Assembly: GCA_029961685.1 (NCBI GenBank)
Contig: JARWKL010000012.1
Location: 4,317,807-4,381,806, forward strand
Length of the DNA stretch: 64,000 bases
Origin: Aristolochia californica
Lineage: Eukaryota; Streptophyta; Magnoliopsida; Piperales; Aristolochiaceae
Direction: 5' to 3'
A program made the translations under genes and the position numbers. The notes beneath the pieces are model-generated. The model was given only the letters and a program-made list of their open reading frames with translations. It made no database searches and was not told the DNA's origin. Positions 1 to 11,113 of this stretch are shown here, piece by piece (position 1 is the first letter of the stretch; each line of letters starts with the position of its first letter).

Positions 1-705
1 ATGTAATACACCACCCCCATCTGTGCTTCAACCCCAGCAATTGTGCTTTGTTGGTCTGGGGCATTGTTGTATATTTTTAAAGCCGTTTCAAGCAACTTGA
101 GTGCCTGTTCAGGCTCATTCATAGACTCATAGATGGCAGAAACATTAGTTAGAAAACTTCCAATCTCCTCACTAGGGATCCCAGGGGTAGGCTTACTGTA
201 AATGCAGAGAGCATTCTCACAGTAAGATTTTGACTCTCTTATTTGACCAGTCATGTTATATAAATCTGCTAAACGAACAAAGATTGAAGCCTCAGTCGGA
301 TGGTTGCCTCCTTTGGTGGACTTGAAAGTAGTAAGGGCTTTCTGATAGGCAAACTCAGCCTCATTGTATCGAGCCAAAGCTAGATAGGTATCTCCAAGGC
401 TACAGTCCACTGAAGCCACCCTTGGATCCTTTTCTCCCAATACTTGGTTATGGATTTCCAGGCCCATCTTGTAACACTATATGGAATTTTCAAGTTGGCC
501 GACCATTGCATGATTAGCACCCCATTGCATATGGCCAGTAAATTTGGCAAGAGCATGCTCCTGACTTCATATAAGTTGGGAATTTCAATTGAGTGCTCAA
601 GATAGGGGATAACCTGACTGTACTGTCCCAAGCTGCAGTATATTGCTGCTACCACATGCAAACACAACACCAGCTCGAAGCTTGGGTTCCCATCAATAGA
701 AAAAC
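1..705 (-). pseudogene. Kinesin-light-chain-related TPR protein fragment, captured cargo of element A
   Basis: The minus strand encodes tetratricopeptide repeats typical of plant kinesin-light-chain-related proteins. Readable blocks in order are PSFELVLCLHV (near 690), QEHALAKFTGHMQWGA (near 540), CYKMGLEIHNQVLGEKDPR (near 450), VASVDCSLGDTYLALARY (near 400), then FAYQKALTTFKSTKG and repeats out to position 1. It is broken three ways: a frameshift near 570, an in-frame TAG near 480, and a direct join of DPRV to ASVD near 420. Intact relatives, as I recall them, have about 70 more residues at that join. No intron interrupts it. The intact protein is a TPR scaffold thought to link microtubules with cell-wall synthesis machinery. 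Its position downstream of an LTR, primer site and leader marks it as transduced rather than resident. Confidence 0.75.
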
Positions 706-715
706 AATTCATCCA

Positions 716-1140
716 CTGAATTATCTGAACCCTACTCTGAATACCCAATAAAATTTTATCACGAACAGTCACCCCTGGTTGAAGAAATTTGACAAACAGT
801 GGACGAACAACATACCAAACATCCAAAAGATTAAACACGAGGTTGTCAATTGGATAATGAATATTCACACTGCTGTTGTTCTCGTCGATAGGAAAATAAA
901 GCAGCAACCAAAAATATTTTTTGATCATGCCCGGCACCCCCTGAAAAATTCCTTCTCAGAATACATACACACAAACCCTAATTCCATTAATTGAGCACTG
1001 TTGCTCTGCTACACAGGACAGAGAACCTTTGTCCACAATTTTTGAGCAGCGTTCTTGCTGCTTATCCTCTTGGAGGCCCTTCAACCGCATGGAACCACCG
1101 CTTTGACCTAAAAATAGATGACGTTTCATAAGCTTACCCC
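716..1140 (-). repeat. Leader segment shared by elements A, B and I
   Basis: On the minus strand this segment contains a phrase equivalent to a run of CAGCAAGAACGCTGCTC followed by GGTTCTCTGTCC, then a stretch beginning GAGAACAACA. Recognisable relatives lie at about 13945-14450 on plus in element B and about 60955-61440 on plus in element I. The order of blocks is the same in all three. Conceptual translations share a pattern like MYxARxLFxxFL, reminiscent of the start of a pentatricopeptide motif, so the segment may come from the 5' part of a host PPR transcript; that identity is inference. Confidence 0.6.
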
Positions 1141-1950
1141 CAATTTTGTTGGAGATGGTTCCCCAGTGGGCTTCTGAGGGCGAGGTTGAGGCTGAGAATG
1201 AGAATCTGGAAGCTAGAGCCCACCAGACTTGTTTCCGACGACACTTCCTCTTTTTCTGGTGGACTCTTATTTCTTCCGGTGCTTGTAGATTTTCGGAGAC
1301 AGAGGAGGGATGGCCTAACTAATTCGTCGTGACCGAGTTAGATTGGAATGCTTCCGTCTACTGTGCAGGAAAATTTTCTGCTGGCCGTGAGAATGGATTT
1401 TGGGAGGTCTAACCCAAATCAGCCTTGACTGACGAGATTGTGGCCGCATACCCCTCTGATTTCGGATTTCCAGGGTCCTTCTTGGAGATTTTTGAGGCCC
1501 ATGTAGTCGGATTTGGGGTCGTACCAGTATCGTCCACTACTGACGACGTTTTGGTAGAAAACCCTGTCGAATGCCCCAAATCTTGGTCCCTGCTGTCTGG
1601 CTTTGGATCTCCCTGCGGGGAAATTTTGAAAGTTTTTGAGGCATGGCCTTTCTACTCGTCTAAAACAGCATCTGCCTCTTCTGCAGGGACTTTGTCTGGT
1701 AAACAGGATGAAATGGTTAATTTGTCTTGCTGGTGACCTGTTTTCACGTCCAAGAAAGCTTCTCGATCGACTGCCTTAGTGTGTATTTTGTGCTCGGGGG
1801 TTTGAGGTCGTATGACCTTTTCTGCGAAAGCTAGTAGCTTCCTTGCAAGAAAAATTTTCACGCATTTCTCTTCAATGCCAATCCACCGCATTTCTCTGAT
1901 TTCTTTGTGCATCGCCATCCATTCTTCTGGGGATATAGAATGGCTTATTG
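1141..1950 (-). pseudogene. gag-like leader of element A
   Basis: Immediately inside the primer site the minus strand reads a peptide beginning S-H-S-I-S-P-E-E-W-M-A-M, matching the starts in element B (MSDSPSQEKWIAM) and element C (MSQDEWMAM). The start codon is lost here: the ATG of B and C is ATA. An open stretch continues to about 1652, with a charged block (FLARKLLAFAEKVIRPQ) that has a counterpart in C (LARKQLASVEKVTRPEI). Further down the match to B and C continues at DNA level, including a phrase around CACCAGACTTGTTTCCGACG, but stops interrupt the frame. There is no zinc knuckle or recognisable capsid domain, so gag is only an assignment by position. Confidence 0.5.
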
Positions 1951-1957
1951 TAGTCCC

Positions 1958-1969
1958 GCTCTGATACCA
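1958..1969 (-). promoter_or_regulatory. tRNA-iMet primer-binding site of element A
   Basis: The plus strand reads GCTCTGATACCA, the exact complement of TGGTATCAGAGC, two bases inside the LTR boundary. This is the minus-strand priming site for reverse transcription from initiator methionine tRNA. It fixes the element's orientation and the inner LTR edge. Confidence 0.85.
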
Positions 1970-1971
1970 GT

Positions 1972-2375
1972 TGTTATGGTCCCAGATCTGACACATGGTT
2001 TCGTTGTGAAGGTTCCGGTTCGGCCTTGGAGAATTGTAGAACAACATGGTGGAATTGTAGGGAGACATCGAGAGGAAGATGAAAATCAAGCGAAGTTTGA
2101 AAACCCTAGAGCTCGTTGTGGAGAACTCTAAGCTTGTTTAGCCTAAAAATAACCTAAAATCAATGCTTGTTTTTCTCATTACTTTTACCCCTTAAATAGG
2201 GTTCACCTTGTTAGGTTTTAAGATAAAATATTACAAAAATACCTTGTGAATAAAATATTCCAAAAATACCCTTATAAATAAAATATTCCAATAAATACCC
2301 CGTGGCCTAAAACTGAAATAAATAAAGTAAATTAAATAAAAATAATAAAATAATAATGTTATTGTGTTCATGACA
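1972..2375 (-). repeat. 5' LTR of element A
   Basis: About 404 bp. In element orientation it begins near TGTCATGAACACAATAAC and ends ACCATAACA next to the primer site. It contains repeated GGTATTTTTGGAATATTTTAT-like units and ACCCTATTTAAGGGGTAA, a likely TATA region. The same blocks occur in the solo LTR at 5521-5948 and in the element B LTR, so the three belong to one family. Confidence 0.75.
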
Positions 2376-3797
2376 GACCAACGCATCTCCACACCACCAC
2401 AACAACACTGGATAAGCAAGATCATGGGATTCAATTTTACCGTCAAACACAAACCTGGTCCCTTGAACTAAGCCACTGATGCTCTCCCGTCGCTCAGACG
2501 AAGCCTTGCAACTTGCAGCCATCAGCCAGCCCACGCCTCTGCTGTTAGAGTCCATCTGCAAGGAGCACCAGACCACACCAGAATTACAACAGCTGTCTCA
2601 GAGAATTACAGCAGGCCAGATGGCGTCTAACAGGTCCCTCCATGAGCATCTCATCCTTTACAAATGGCGCATCTACCTAGTGCATTCTTCTCCCTTGGTG
2701 CTGAGTATCTTATCAGCTTATCATGACAACACGCATGAGGGACTCCACAAAACTTTATAGAGGATACACGGAGATTTTTATTGGGCTGGATTGAAATCTC
2801 ACGTAGTAGAATATGTTGCTGCGTGCCTGGTGTGCCAGCGCAACAAGGCTCACCATTTATCTTCGGCTGGGGTGCTCCAGCCCCTCGACCTTCCCACTCA
2901 GGTATGGTCCGACCTCTCTATTGATTTTATTGAAGGCCTTCCGAGAGCAGCGGGGAAATCCATACTTTTTGTCATGGTTGACCGCCTTTCCAAGTATGCC
3001 CACTTCATTCCCATGGCCCATCCATATACAACAGCCACTGTCGCCCAAGTTTTTTTTGACAATATTGTGCATCTCCATGGCATTACCGAGTCCATCGTCA
3101 GTGATCGTCGGGGCCTTGTGGGGGACAGCCCCAAGAAATGGGTTCAATGCATTAGCTGGGCCGAGTATTGCTACAACACCTCATTTCATACAACCTGACA
3201 AGAAACACCTTTCAAAATTCTCTATGGCAGGGACCCACCCTGTTTGCTCTCATATACCAAAGGATCTACCCGAGTGGAAGCAGTTGTTCATGCCCTGCAG
3301 AGTAGAGACCAACTGTTAGCAAATGCACTCGAATGCCTTCGGAAAGCTCAGGCCTGCATGAAGCTCCAGTATGACCAACACCACCGAGATTTGCAATACC
3401 TTCCTGATGACTTTGTCTGGCTTCCTCTCCAGCCATACCGCCAACACTCCATTGCCGGTACTCGCCACAAGCTTTCACCCAAGTGGGACATGTTGCCTAT
3501 CAGCTCCAACTGCCACCAGAGTCCCAACTCCATGATATTTTCCATGTTTCCCTGCTCAAGCCTCTCAGGGGACCAACACCTCAGTCCATCCCTGATCTGC
3601 CGCCGATAGAGGACGGTAAGGTCTCTCTCACTCCGCTCAAAATTCTGAAGACTCGACAACTTGCGGACATCACCCAGATTTTGGTTCAGTGGTCACATAC
3701 TTATCCTATTGACACTAGTTGGGAAGAACTACAGGTGTTCCAGCACGTCTATCCTTCCTTCGAGCTTGGGGACAAGCTCTTTGCCCAAGGGGGGAGT
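2376..3797 (+). pseudogene. pol: Ty3/gypsy pol fragment (RNase H end, integrase, chromodomain-like tail), element O
   Basis: The reading starts inside RNase H (PPQQHWISKIMGFNF), exactly at the right edge of element A. It continues through the integrase zinc-binding region (HDNTHEGLH ... CLVCQRNKAHHL), the first catalytic Asp (DLSIDFIEGLP), and FVMVDRLSKYAHFIPMAHPY. The second catalytic block is cut short after SIVSD and jumps to GDSPKKWVQ, so the segment carrying the catalytic Glu is missing. Frame changes follow near 3200 and 3480; the last frame gives [12 protein letters not shown] and ends ELGDKLFAQGG before the polypurine tract at about 3787-3799. It cannot encode an active integrase. Confidence 0.85.
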
Positions 3798-3799
3798 GA

Positions 3800-4284
3800 T
3801 GTTATGGACTCGATAGCCGAACGAGTCATCCAAAGGCGACGCGGTAGAGTGGGAACTCAGAGAAGATCACTCAATTACTTAGGACTTATGTTTTGAGTTA
3901 ATTCAGCTCATAGAGCATGTAACCCATAATGGCAATTCTGTAAAACTGTAATTAGTCCTCAACGTGTAGCTTAAGAGGATGGAAGAAATGAAAATGCAGC
4001 AAGTTGAATTTGAAACAAAACAATGTCAAGGTTCTCCTCCGACGAACCTAGGTTGCGGACTCCCTCCAAGAGTCGTAGGTTACGGTCTCCCTCAGAGCCG
4101 GGTTATACCCTCCACTTTAGTCCATTTTTGACCACTCTCTCTTCCTTCTCTCCTATCGTCATTCACCTAGAACTCAAAAACATAGGCAGACTAGGGTGAC
4201 CACAGCACCCTGGTGCTGAACCTGAGCTGAATGAAAACCTCCCCTTCCATCGGGTTACTCGGTCCATGGTCAGAGACAATAACA
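3800..4284 (+). repeat. 3' LTR of gypsy O
   Basis: About 485 bp, from TGTTATGGACTCGATAGCCG to GAGACAATAACA, directly after the purine tract AAGGGGGGAGTGA. Its start and end match the LTR at 33592-34084, so O and L are members of one family. The 5' LTR is not in the window. Confidence 0.8.
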
Positions 4285-5520
4285 GTGTTGGTCTTGGTGG
4301 CTTCTTAAGAGGGCAGGTGAAGAGGGAAGGTGAATTGAATATTTCAAATTAAAAGCTATGTAAGGCATGTAAATAAAATGTCATGCAAATTCGCAATTTC
4401 AATGTAAAATAAACATTCACACACCATAACACAAGGATAATTTTTGTTATCAGTGTTCCCCTAATGGTATTCACTGCCCAAGAACCTTTGCTTCGGAAAT
4501 TCCACTATTTTTAAGCTCTAATAACTGAAATTTACACAAAGAGATTCAAACTCTCTTTAAGCCACGTGTACCTCAATACACACTTTTAACAATCTCAATC
4601 TCCCAAAGAGATTCGCTACATTCTAGCTCTAGTTAACCATTTCTATCTAGATTTAATAGGTTCTCGATGAACCTTTCACAAAGTAAAATTAAAGAAAATA
4701 ATGGAAAGTGTAATGAATTTTTCAAGGCTAAGGCCCACTCTTTCACTCTAAAACACTTTTGAGATGTTTTTCAAATTTGAGGATAAAAGTTCAAAGGTTT
4801 TGCCAATAAATTCTCATTAACTTCTCAATGCATGCTTTTTTGGGGGTATTTATAACTTTTCCAAGCCAAACTAGATGTTTATTGTCAGTTTGCAAAAATC
4901 AAATCGTTGATTGATCAATCACTATAAAGTGACTGATCGATCAATCAATCATAATGGCTCTTTTTGTGTTAGGATGTCACTAATTGATTGATGGATTGAT
5001 CTATTAATATGTTACCATTGGTCTTGAAAAGTTAAGTTGATTGATCATTGTGAGGGGATAATTGATCAATCAAAACTCCCTCTTGCTATGCAATGCAAGT
5101 ATGATCGATTAGTGAGCGTCCTAAGATCGATCATGCTTTATGTCCTTGACTAGCAAGATTCTGCTTGATTGATCAATCATGTAGGATGATCGATCATTCC
5201 TTGTGAAATTCACTTGACTTGACAGTATTTATCGATCAATTCAAATGGGATGATCGATTATGCGTTATAGCATGATATGGCCATGTTCTAGATGATCGAT
5301 CAATCAACTAAGGTTGATTGATCATCATTTATATTCTTGGCCTGCACACTCCTAGATGATCGATCATTGGCAGAGATCGATCATTCTAGTGCCAGTTCAA
5401 TTAAGTTGTCTTTTAAAGCATGGGAATAATTTTATCTAAGTGCTCTAACATGTTCCAAGAGATGTTTATTATGTTTCTAAACATGTTTATATGCAATGTA
5501 TATCCTAAAGCTCCACATAC
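4285..5520. other. Non-coding repeat DNA, probably a retrotransposon LTR or untranslated region
   Basis: No supported reading frame. The stretch starts with a purine-rich phrase (GAGGGAAGGTGAATTG) of the kind often seen beside LTRs of large copia elements, and contains AT-rich text plus the GATCGATC array listed separately. Text after the solo LTR (5954 onward) appears to continue the same unit. I could not assign it to a family. Confidence 0.4.
4908..5390. repeat. Eight-unit array of paired GATCGATC-type palindromes, about 63-bp spacing
   Basis: Palindromic motifs of the form TGATYGATCA occur in pairs about 20 bases apart. The pairs begin near 4908, 4981, 5037, 5101, 5165, 5231, 5293 and 5356, giving steps of 73, 56, 64, 64, 66, 62 and 63 bases. 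DNA between pairs is not conserved, so this is not a simple tandem repeat. Motifs vary (GATTGATCAATC, GATCGATCATTC). Function is unknown; each pair could fold into a hairpin. Confidence 0.7.
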
Positions 5521-5948
5521 TGTTATGCACGCAATAACATTATTATTTTAGTTGTTTTATTTAATTTACTTTATTTTATTTCAGTTTTAGGCCATAGGGA
5601 TATTTTTGGAATTATTTATTAATAGGGATATTTTTGGAATATTTTATTCATAGGGATATTTCTGTAATATTTTATTAAACCCTAACAGGGTGAACCCTAT
5701 TTAAGGGGTAAGAGTAATGAGAAAAGGAAGCATTGAAGTATTAAGAATTAGGTTAAATCTAGAGTAAAGAGGCTTAGAGTTCTCCTCAACGAGCTCTAGG
5801 GTTTTCAAGCTTCCCTTTGGCTTGATCTTCGTTTTCATCTTCCCCATGTCTCCCTACTACCCCTACGGTAATGCTTGGAAGACCCGTAACCCGTGGCAGA
5901 CTGCAGATCCTCCCAAAGAATCCTTGTGTCAGATCCGGGACCGTAACA
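5521..5948 (+). mobile_element. Solo LTR of the A/B element family
   Basis: 428 bp, beginning TGTTATGCACGCAATAACAT and ending GGGACCGTAACA. It is bracketed by the 5-bp duplication CATAC at 5516-5520 and 5949-5953. Internal blocks match the LTRs of element A (1972-2375, inverted) and element B (12919-13252): three GGATATTTTTGGAAT-type units, then ACCCTATTTAAGGGGTAA. A single LTR with intact TSD and no internal region is the expected product of recombination between the two LTRs of a full element. Confidence 0.9.
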
Positions 5949-5953
5949 CATAC

Positions 5954-6727
5954 ACCATTGTATATAAGAAGGGAGATAGGAAAGCTCTCTTACATTTGTG
6001 ATTGAGTTTTGATATATGACTTTTACACTTAACTTGGGTCTTCTTGTTGTCTTCTTCTTTTTTGGGTGTTTCTTCAAGAGATGTCCTTAAATGTTTCTTG
6101 AGGTATTGAGTAAGCTTGATCATTTTTAAGCTTTAGAACTCGAGATGCATTGACTCTTGAAGATAAAGTATATGAAATACTTAGTTTTGTAAATTATCAG
6201 CTCTATTAAGTTTTATTATCAACAAAACCAATAAGGGAGTCAACCTATGGTGAACACATTGAAGGCCACCTACTCGAATTGTTCTCGATCAAATGGATAT
6301 AGGGGAGAGAAAAACCTCGGGTTATAATTTTCCACATGTACAACCAGATGAGCAAGGCACACAAAGGCATGAAAAATGAAGCATTACATAATGGCTAAGT
6401 GATTGAACTTCCCCTACTCGAAAAATAAGAAAAAGAACTCTTTGTAAGTGCTCCTTTGATCAATCACTCAAATGACTAGTTCAAATAAAGTTGAACACCC
6501 AAAATAAAAGAAGGCATCTTGTGAACATCAACTGACCGATCCAGAGCCATCCAAATGGCGAGTTCTTGAAAAAGGTGCATAACGAGATTAAAGGCTTGGA
6601 TTTGGTTAAGATTGGTGTTCAAAACTTGTAATCGGACTATCTATATGATTTACAACTTATAAAAAGATTTTTAAATACTGAATTTAACTTGGCCACAAGA
6701 AAGTCTCTTTGTAATCAACTCCATAAC
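5954..6727. other. Non-coding DNA between solo LTR and Cop3
   Basis: No coding signal. The text just after the solo LTR (TATATAAGAAGGGAGATAGG) probably continues the repeat interrupted at 5520. From about 6270 to 6727 nothing was recognised. Confidence 0.35.
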
Positions 6728-9245
6728 ACTACGTGTACCCTTTTGCTACTGAACGGGATTTGAGATGGGCCTCAAAACCATTCGGATTATGCTTCATAGC
6801 AAAGACCCATTTACAACCCACGAGTTTCTTACTAGGAGGAGGTAGAACCAAGGCCCAAGTCTGATTTTCATATAAAGCAGTCTTTCCTCTTCCATTGCCA
6901 CCTTCCATCCTGGATGTTTTAGGGCCTTCTGATATGACTTTGAGGAATAGACTCATAAGAAATAGATGCAAGAAAATGGCAACAAGAAGGAGACAAAATA
7001 TGGTAAGAAACAAAATTAGATATAGGGTGAGAGGTAGATGGCCTAGTACATATCCGAGGTTCTTTTAGGAGAACAATAGCCACAAATGTAGTAACAACCA
7101 ATGCTTCAGGGGGCTGCATGAACTGAAGAAAGACCTGGAGGAACATCCTTAGAGGAGTAAAAAGATTTATCTTCAAATAAAGTGACATCCTTGGAGACAA
7201 CCATTCTATGAAGAGAGGGGTTATAACAAACATATCCTTTTTGGGTGTGAGAGTAACCCAAAAGGATAGATACACTTACTAGACTTCATATCTAACTTAC
7301 TTTTCTGTGAGGATGTGACATAAATGAAACAAGTGCAACCAAATACCTTCAAGGGAAGGGAAAAAGGATTTTCATCCAGAAATAATAAGGAATATGGAGA
7401 CTTATTATTAAGTATGGAGGATGAAAACCTATTATTGAGAAAACATGTAATGAGAATTGCTTGTGACCATTAAAAGTAGAACACATTCATGGAGTTAAGA
7501 AGGCCACAAGCCACCTCAAGAAGATGTTAATTCTTTCTTTTAGTTATACCATTCTGTTGAGGGGTGTAAGCACATGACGTCTGATGGATAATGCCATTAT
7601 CCTTACATCACAGAAGGTTTGAAACTCTCCTAACATATATTCTTTGGCATTATCAGAGAGAAGTACTTTTGACTTATGACTGAATTGAGTTGAGATCATG
7701 GCATAAAATTATTTAAAAATAGAAAGGATTTCAGATCTATCCTTGAATAAAAATAGTCATGTAACTCTAGTAAAATTATCAACAAATGTAATAAAGTGCT
7801 TATCTTGAGAAATATTTGAAATACTCAAAGGTCCCCATACATTAGAATGAACCAAGAAAAAAGGAGAAACACTTTTTAAGTTCGACTAGAGGAGAATAAG
7901 TAGTTCTTTGGTGTTTTCTTAATTGACACACCTCACAATTCAAAGGGGAAAGAAACTTTAAAAAAGGAAACAAGTGCTGAAGTGATGGCAATGACAAATG
8001 CCCTAATCTATTGTGCCATTGTTGTGTCTCTGTCTGAGAAATAGAAGCCGCAGTCACTTGAGGAAAATTAAAGTAATAGAGAACCCCTTTTTCATGGCCT
8101 CCACCAATCACTTACTTCATCGCCAGATCTTGAAAAACACAGGAAGAAGGGGGAAAAGTAATAGAACTATTAAACTTCTTGGGTAACTGGCTTACAAAGA
8201 ACAAATTTAATGGAAACTGATGAACAAATAAGACATTAGTAAGTTAAAGTGTGGGAGTAGTAGAGAAGGATCTCCCAAGGACATTGGTTTGGGATCCATT
8301 TTCTATGGTAACAAATTTATTTGGTAGACATGGAGACAAATAATGTAAAAGACTTTTATTACCTATAAGGTGCTTAGAGGCCCTAGAGTCAATTATCCAA
8401 GATGCAGAAAATGATGTAGTATAAATCATACCTGAGACAGTAGTAGTAATGGTTGTAGTGGAAGAAGATGTGGTTGTGGGTACCATCAGGGTTTTCAACC
8501 TCTGCAATAGATCAAAGTCATCATCTAAGACCATTCCTTCCCTATCTGTGACTCGGTTCTTTCTTCATTCTTTTCAGTATTATTAACCTAGGTCTGATTG
8601 GCAATAGCTCAATTAGGTTTGTCATGAAGTTTTCTACAAGAATCAACTAGATGATTTAATCCTCCATAATGAGTGCACACTCAGTTATCAGTCCTTGAGG
8701 AGCTTGAACGAGCTCTACCACCTCTTCCTCTACCTTCTCTAGAATTTCTACTGTGCCCTCTGTTGGTTGGCTTTGTACCCCAGTAACAAGAGTACATAAC
8801 TAAAGATATCTCAACTTGAGGAGTGGAAGAAGGGTCTGGAATCCGAAGTAGTGTGGCATTTAAATCATCAAAGGATGGAAGTGTTGTGGAGCTGAGAAGT
8901 TGTGATTTAGCCACCTCTAGCTATGGCTTGATATTGGCCAAACAAATAGGTGCTACTAAAAATTCTTGTAACTTTTCTTGAACTGATATATCAATTGAAT
9001 ATGGCTAAACAATTTTCCACTCCTGAATAAGCCCTCTGAACTGGGCCAAATACTCATGCAACTTCTCTCCCGGTTTCATAGTGAACATAGTCTGAAAGAC
9101 ATCATACAACTTTTGAAAGTTCTCGATACTGGAGTATAATTTGGCATAAGTCTCCCATATTTTCTTTGCCATTTCAAGGTGGACAACATTATTTGCCATA
9201 TACTCTTCCATACTTTCCTTGTGAAGAAAGACCACAAATCATGAG
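6728..9245 (-). pseudogene. pol: Ty1/copia gag-pol fragment, element Cop3
   Basis: Minus-strand order from the right: gag (MANNVVHLEMAKKIWETYAK, 9005-9235); arginine/glycine-rich gag tail (8681-8914); protease (SWIIDSRASKHLIGN, 8244-8534), where the usual DSG triad reads DSR; GAG-pre-integrase (WHNRLGHLSLPSL ... CEVCQLRKH, 7842-8111); degraded integrase; and the start of reverse transcriptase (GCKWVFAMKHNPNGFEAHLK, ending near 6729). Stops and frameshifts separate the blocks. Both ends are truncated and no LTR remains. It lies head to head with Cop2 and is close to it and to Cop1 in sequence. Confidence 0.85.
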
Positions 9246-9661
9246 ATAAGTTCTTAATTTTTTTTATTACTTCATATTATTGGTTTCCAAATTTAGAAGA
9301 TGATTTAAAGATGAGTATGTGAATATTTTTCATCTTTCGAGATTGTGGATATGAATGCCTCTCGATCTAGAAGAAGCTATCAAAATAGTTTTGTTGGTTT
9401 GGAATTTTTGTTAATCGAGACCAATCCATGATCAGATTGTTGATTTTTTTTTTTTTTTTTTTTTTGTGTGGGAACAATAGTCCCCTAATATAGAAGATTG
9501 ATATTGAGTCTCTTATGAGTGGTATTTATTAAGGAAAAAATTCAGAATAATGATTTAGCATCAATTCTAGGGTTCTCCATGCATCGAGTTATTTGAAGAG
9601 TACTACTTGGTGTTTTTATTAGAATTTTTTTTGGAGACTTATTTTCGTTGAAGGGCCTATC
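9246..9661 (+). other. Probable 5' untranslated leader of Cop2
   Basis: AT-rich, with a T run near 9449-9470, ending directly at the ATG of Cop2 gag. I find no primer-binding site or LTR, so the 5' end of Cop2 seems to have been lost at the junction with inverted Cop3 near 9245. Confidence 0.4.
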
Positions 9662-10600
9662 ATGGCTGAAGAGAATTTGAATATCAAAGGTGATATACTG
9701 AGAATTACCACTATATCCTTACGAGGGGTATCAAATTTTATGAGTTGGTCCACATCGGTTCGGAGCGAAGGTTTCTTATTACAAAGGACCTACTTGATCA
9801 CCTTACCAACCGTGGACCACTTATTGATGAAGAAGACATTTTTTTATAAAAAATGGTTGAAAAATGATACCTTGGTGATTAGTTGGCTAATCAACAACCT
9901 GGAAGAACATGTCTCCAACAATGTCATCTATATTGACACTACAAAACAAATTTGGAAGACATGTTCCAAGTTGTACTCTAGCCGGGATACTCTACATAGA
10001 CCATATGATATTCTCAAAAGGTTGTTGAATACTAAACAAGGAGAAAATATCTATGAGTACTTGGCCCGCTTTAGAGGCTTTCTTCAAAAGTGGAAGTTAT
10101 CTCAGCCTTCAACCACATATATTTCTATCCAAGACAAGTAGAAGGAAACACTAACTACTGCTATTTGCCTTGTAAATATTAAACCACATCTTGAGATTGC
10201 CAAGAGTCAACTTCTGAGTGCTTATGTTGTCCCCATGTTTGATGATGTATGTGCAACACTACTCCGTATTCTAGACATTTCTTCCTCCATAGAAGTATCA
10301 TCCGCTATGTATTCAGATCATAGGGGAACATCATCTGACCGCGGCTGAGGCCTAGGCAGAGGTTATAGAGGAGGCCGAGGAAGAGGTGAAAGGAATGACT
10401 TCAACAGAGCAGATGGGAAAGAAAGTACTAATTGTAAGAAATTTGGCCACATTGTAGATCAATGCTATTTCAAGGAATGTAGTTATTGTGGACAATATGG
10501 TCATTATAGAGAAATATGCTATGAAGCAAATGGCAAGTCAGAATTGACAAAGGCTAATCAATTTTTTGTAAGTGACACAAAAGAGGAACAACCCACAAAA
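9662..10600 (+). pseudogene. gag: Cop2 copia gag with zinc knuckle
   Basis: The first frame (9662-10140) is a copia gag of about 159 residues: MAEENLN start, then VSNFMSWSTSV, VISWLINNLEEHVSNNVIY and YEYLARFRGFLQKW. A TAG at 10139-10141 interrupts it, but the same frame continues (TTAICLVNIKPHLEIAKSQL), followed by an Arg/Gly-rich stretch and two cysteine motifs. The second, CSYCGQYGHYREIC, is a good CX2CX4HX4C knuckle; the first has lost its leading Cys. A TGA also sits in the Gly-rich part. It would package element RNA if intact. Confidence 0.8.
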
Positions 10601-10729
10601 TAAGAAGCACAATTTTTTTTTTACTGATGAAGAGTATGAGCTATTTTAGAAAATGAAGACAATGTTGAGTTCTTCTTCTAGTTCCTCAACCACTACTGCT
10701 GCCACCACTGTTTAAGGTATGCTATCTGC

Positions 10730-11100
10730 CTCATCTTCATCCGGGATAATTGACTCAGGAGCCTCCAAACATCTTACAGGTAATAAATATTTATTACATT
10801 CTTTATCTCCGTGTCTCTCACACAAGTTTGTTACCATAGCTGACAGTTATCAAACCAAATTCCAAGGGAAATGATCCACTTCTGTCACACCATCACTTTC
10901 ACTCACTGATATTCTATTCATTTCTATTTTCCACTTGAATCTATTATCTGTTAGTTAGCTGACAAAATATTTTAATTGCTCTATTACCTTCTCACCAACT
11001 TCATGTGTATTTCAGGATCTTATAACGAAGCATGTGATTGTAGAGGCCATGAACAAGGGGGGTTTTACTTCCTGGACATGTCAAAAATAAATATGGCTTC
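10730..11100 (+). pseudogene. pol: Cop2 protease and GAG-pre-integrase remnant
   Basis: Reads IIDSGASKHLTGNKY, with the retroviral-type aspartic protease triad Asp-Ser-Gly intact, unlike Cop1 and Cop3. It runs to HVIVEAMNKGGFYFLDM, the start of the pre-integrase region, then stops near 11108. Stops occur at about 10873 and 10957. Confidence 0.75.
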
Positions 11101-11113
11101 CACCAGTTAATAC

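Larger units (their letters stand above)
1..2375 (-). mobile_element. Element A: gene-capturing non-autonomous LTR retrotransposon, left end outside window
   Basis: Read on the minus strand, the unit starts with an LTR (2375 to 1972), then an initiator-tRNA primer site, a gag-like leader, a segment shared with elements B and I, and finally a kinesin-light-chain-related host fragment that runs off the window. No protease, reverse transcriptase or integrase is visible, so it could only have moved with enzymes supplied in trans. Its LTR resembles those at 5521-5948 and 12919-13252. On the right it abuts gypsy O inside the RNase H region, which suggests insertion into O; the far junction and second LTR are not in view. 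Confidence 0.75.

Noticed and set aside
2857..3147. Minus-strand frame of 96 codons inside gypsy O
   Set aside because: Shadow of the integrase frame on the plus strand.
4900..5400. GATCGATC array as a CRISPR-like or Dam-site array
   Set aside because: Spacing units lack a constant repeat, the context is plant retrotransposon DNA, and neither system applies in a plant nucleus.
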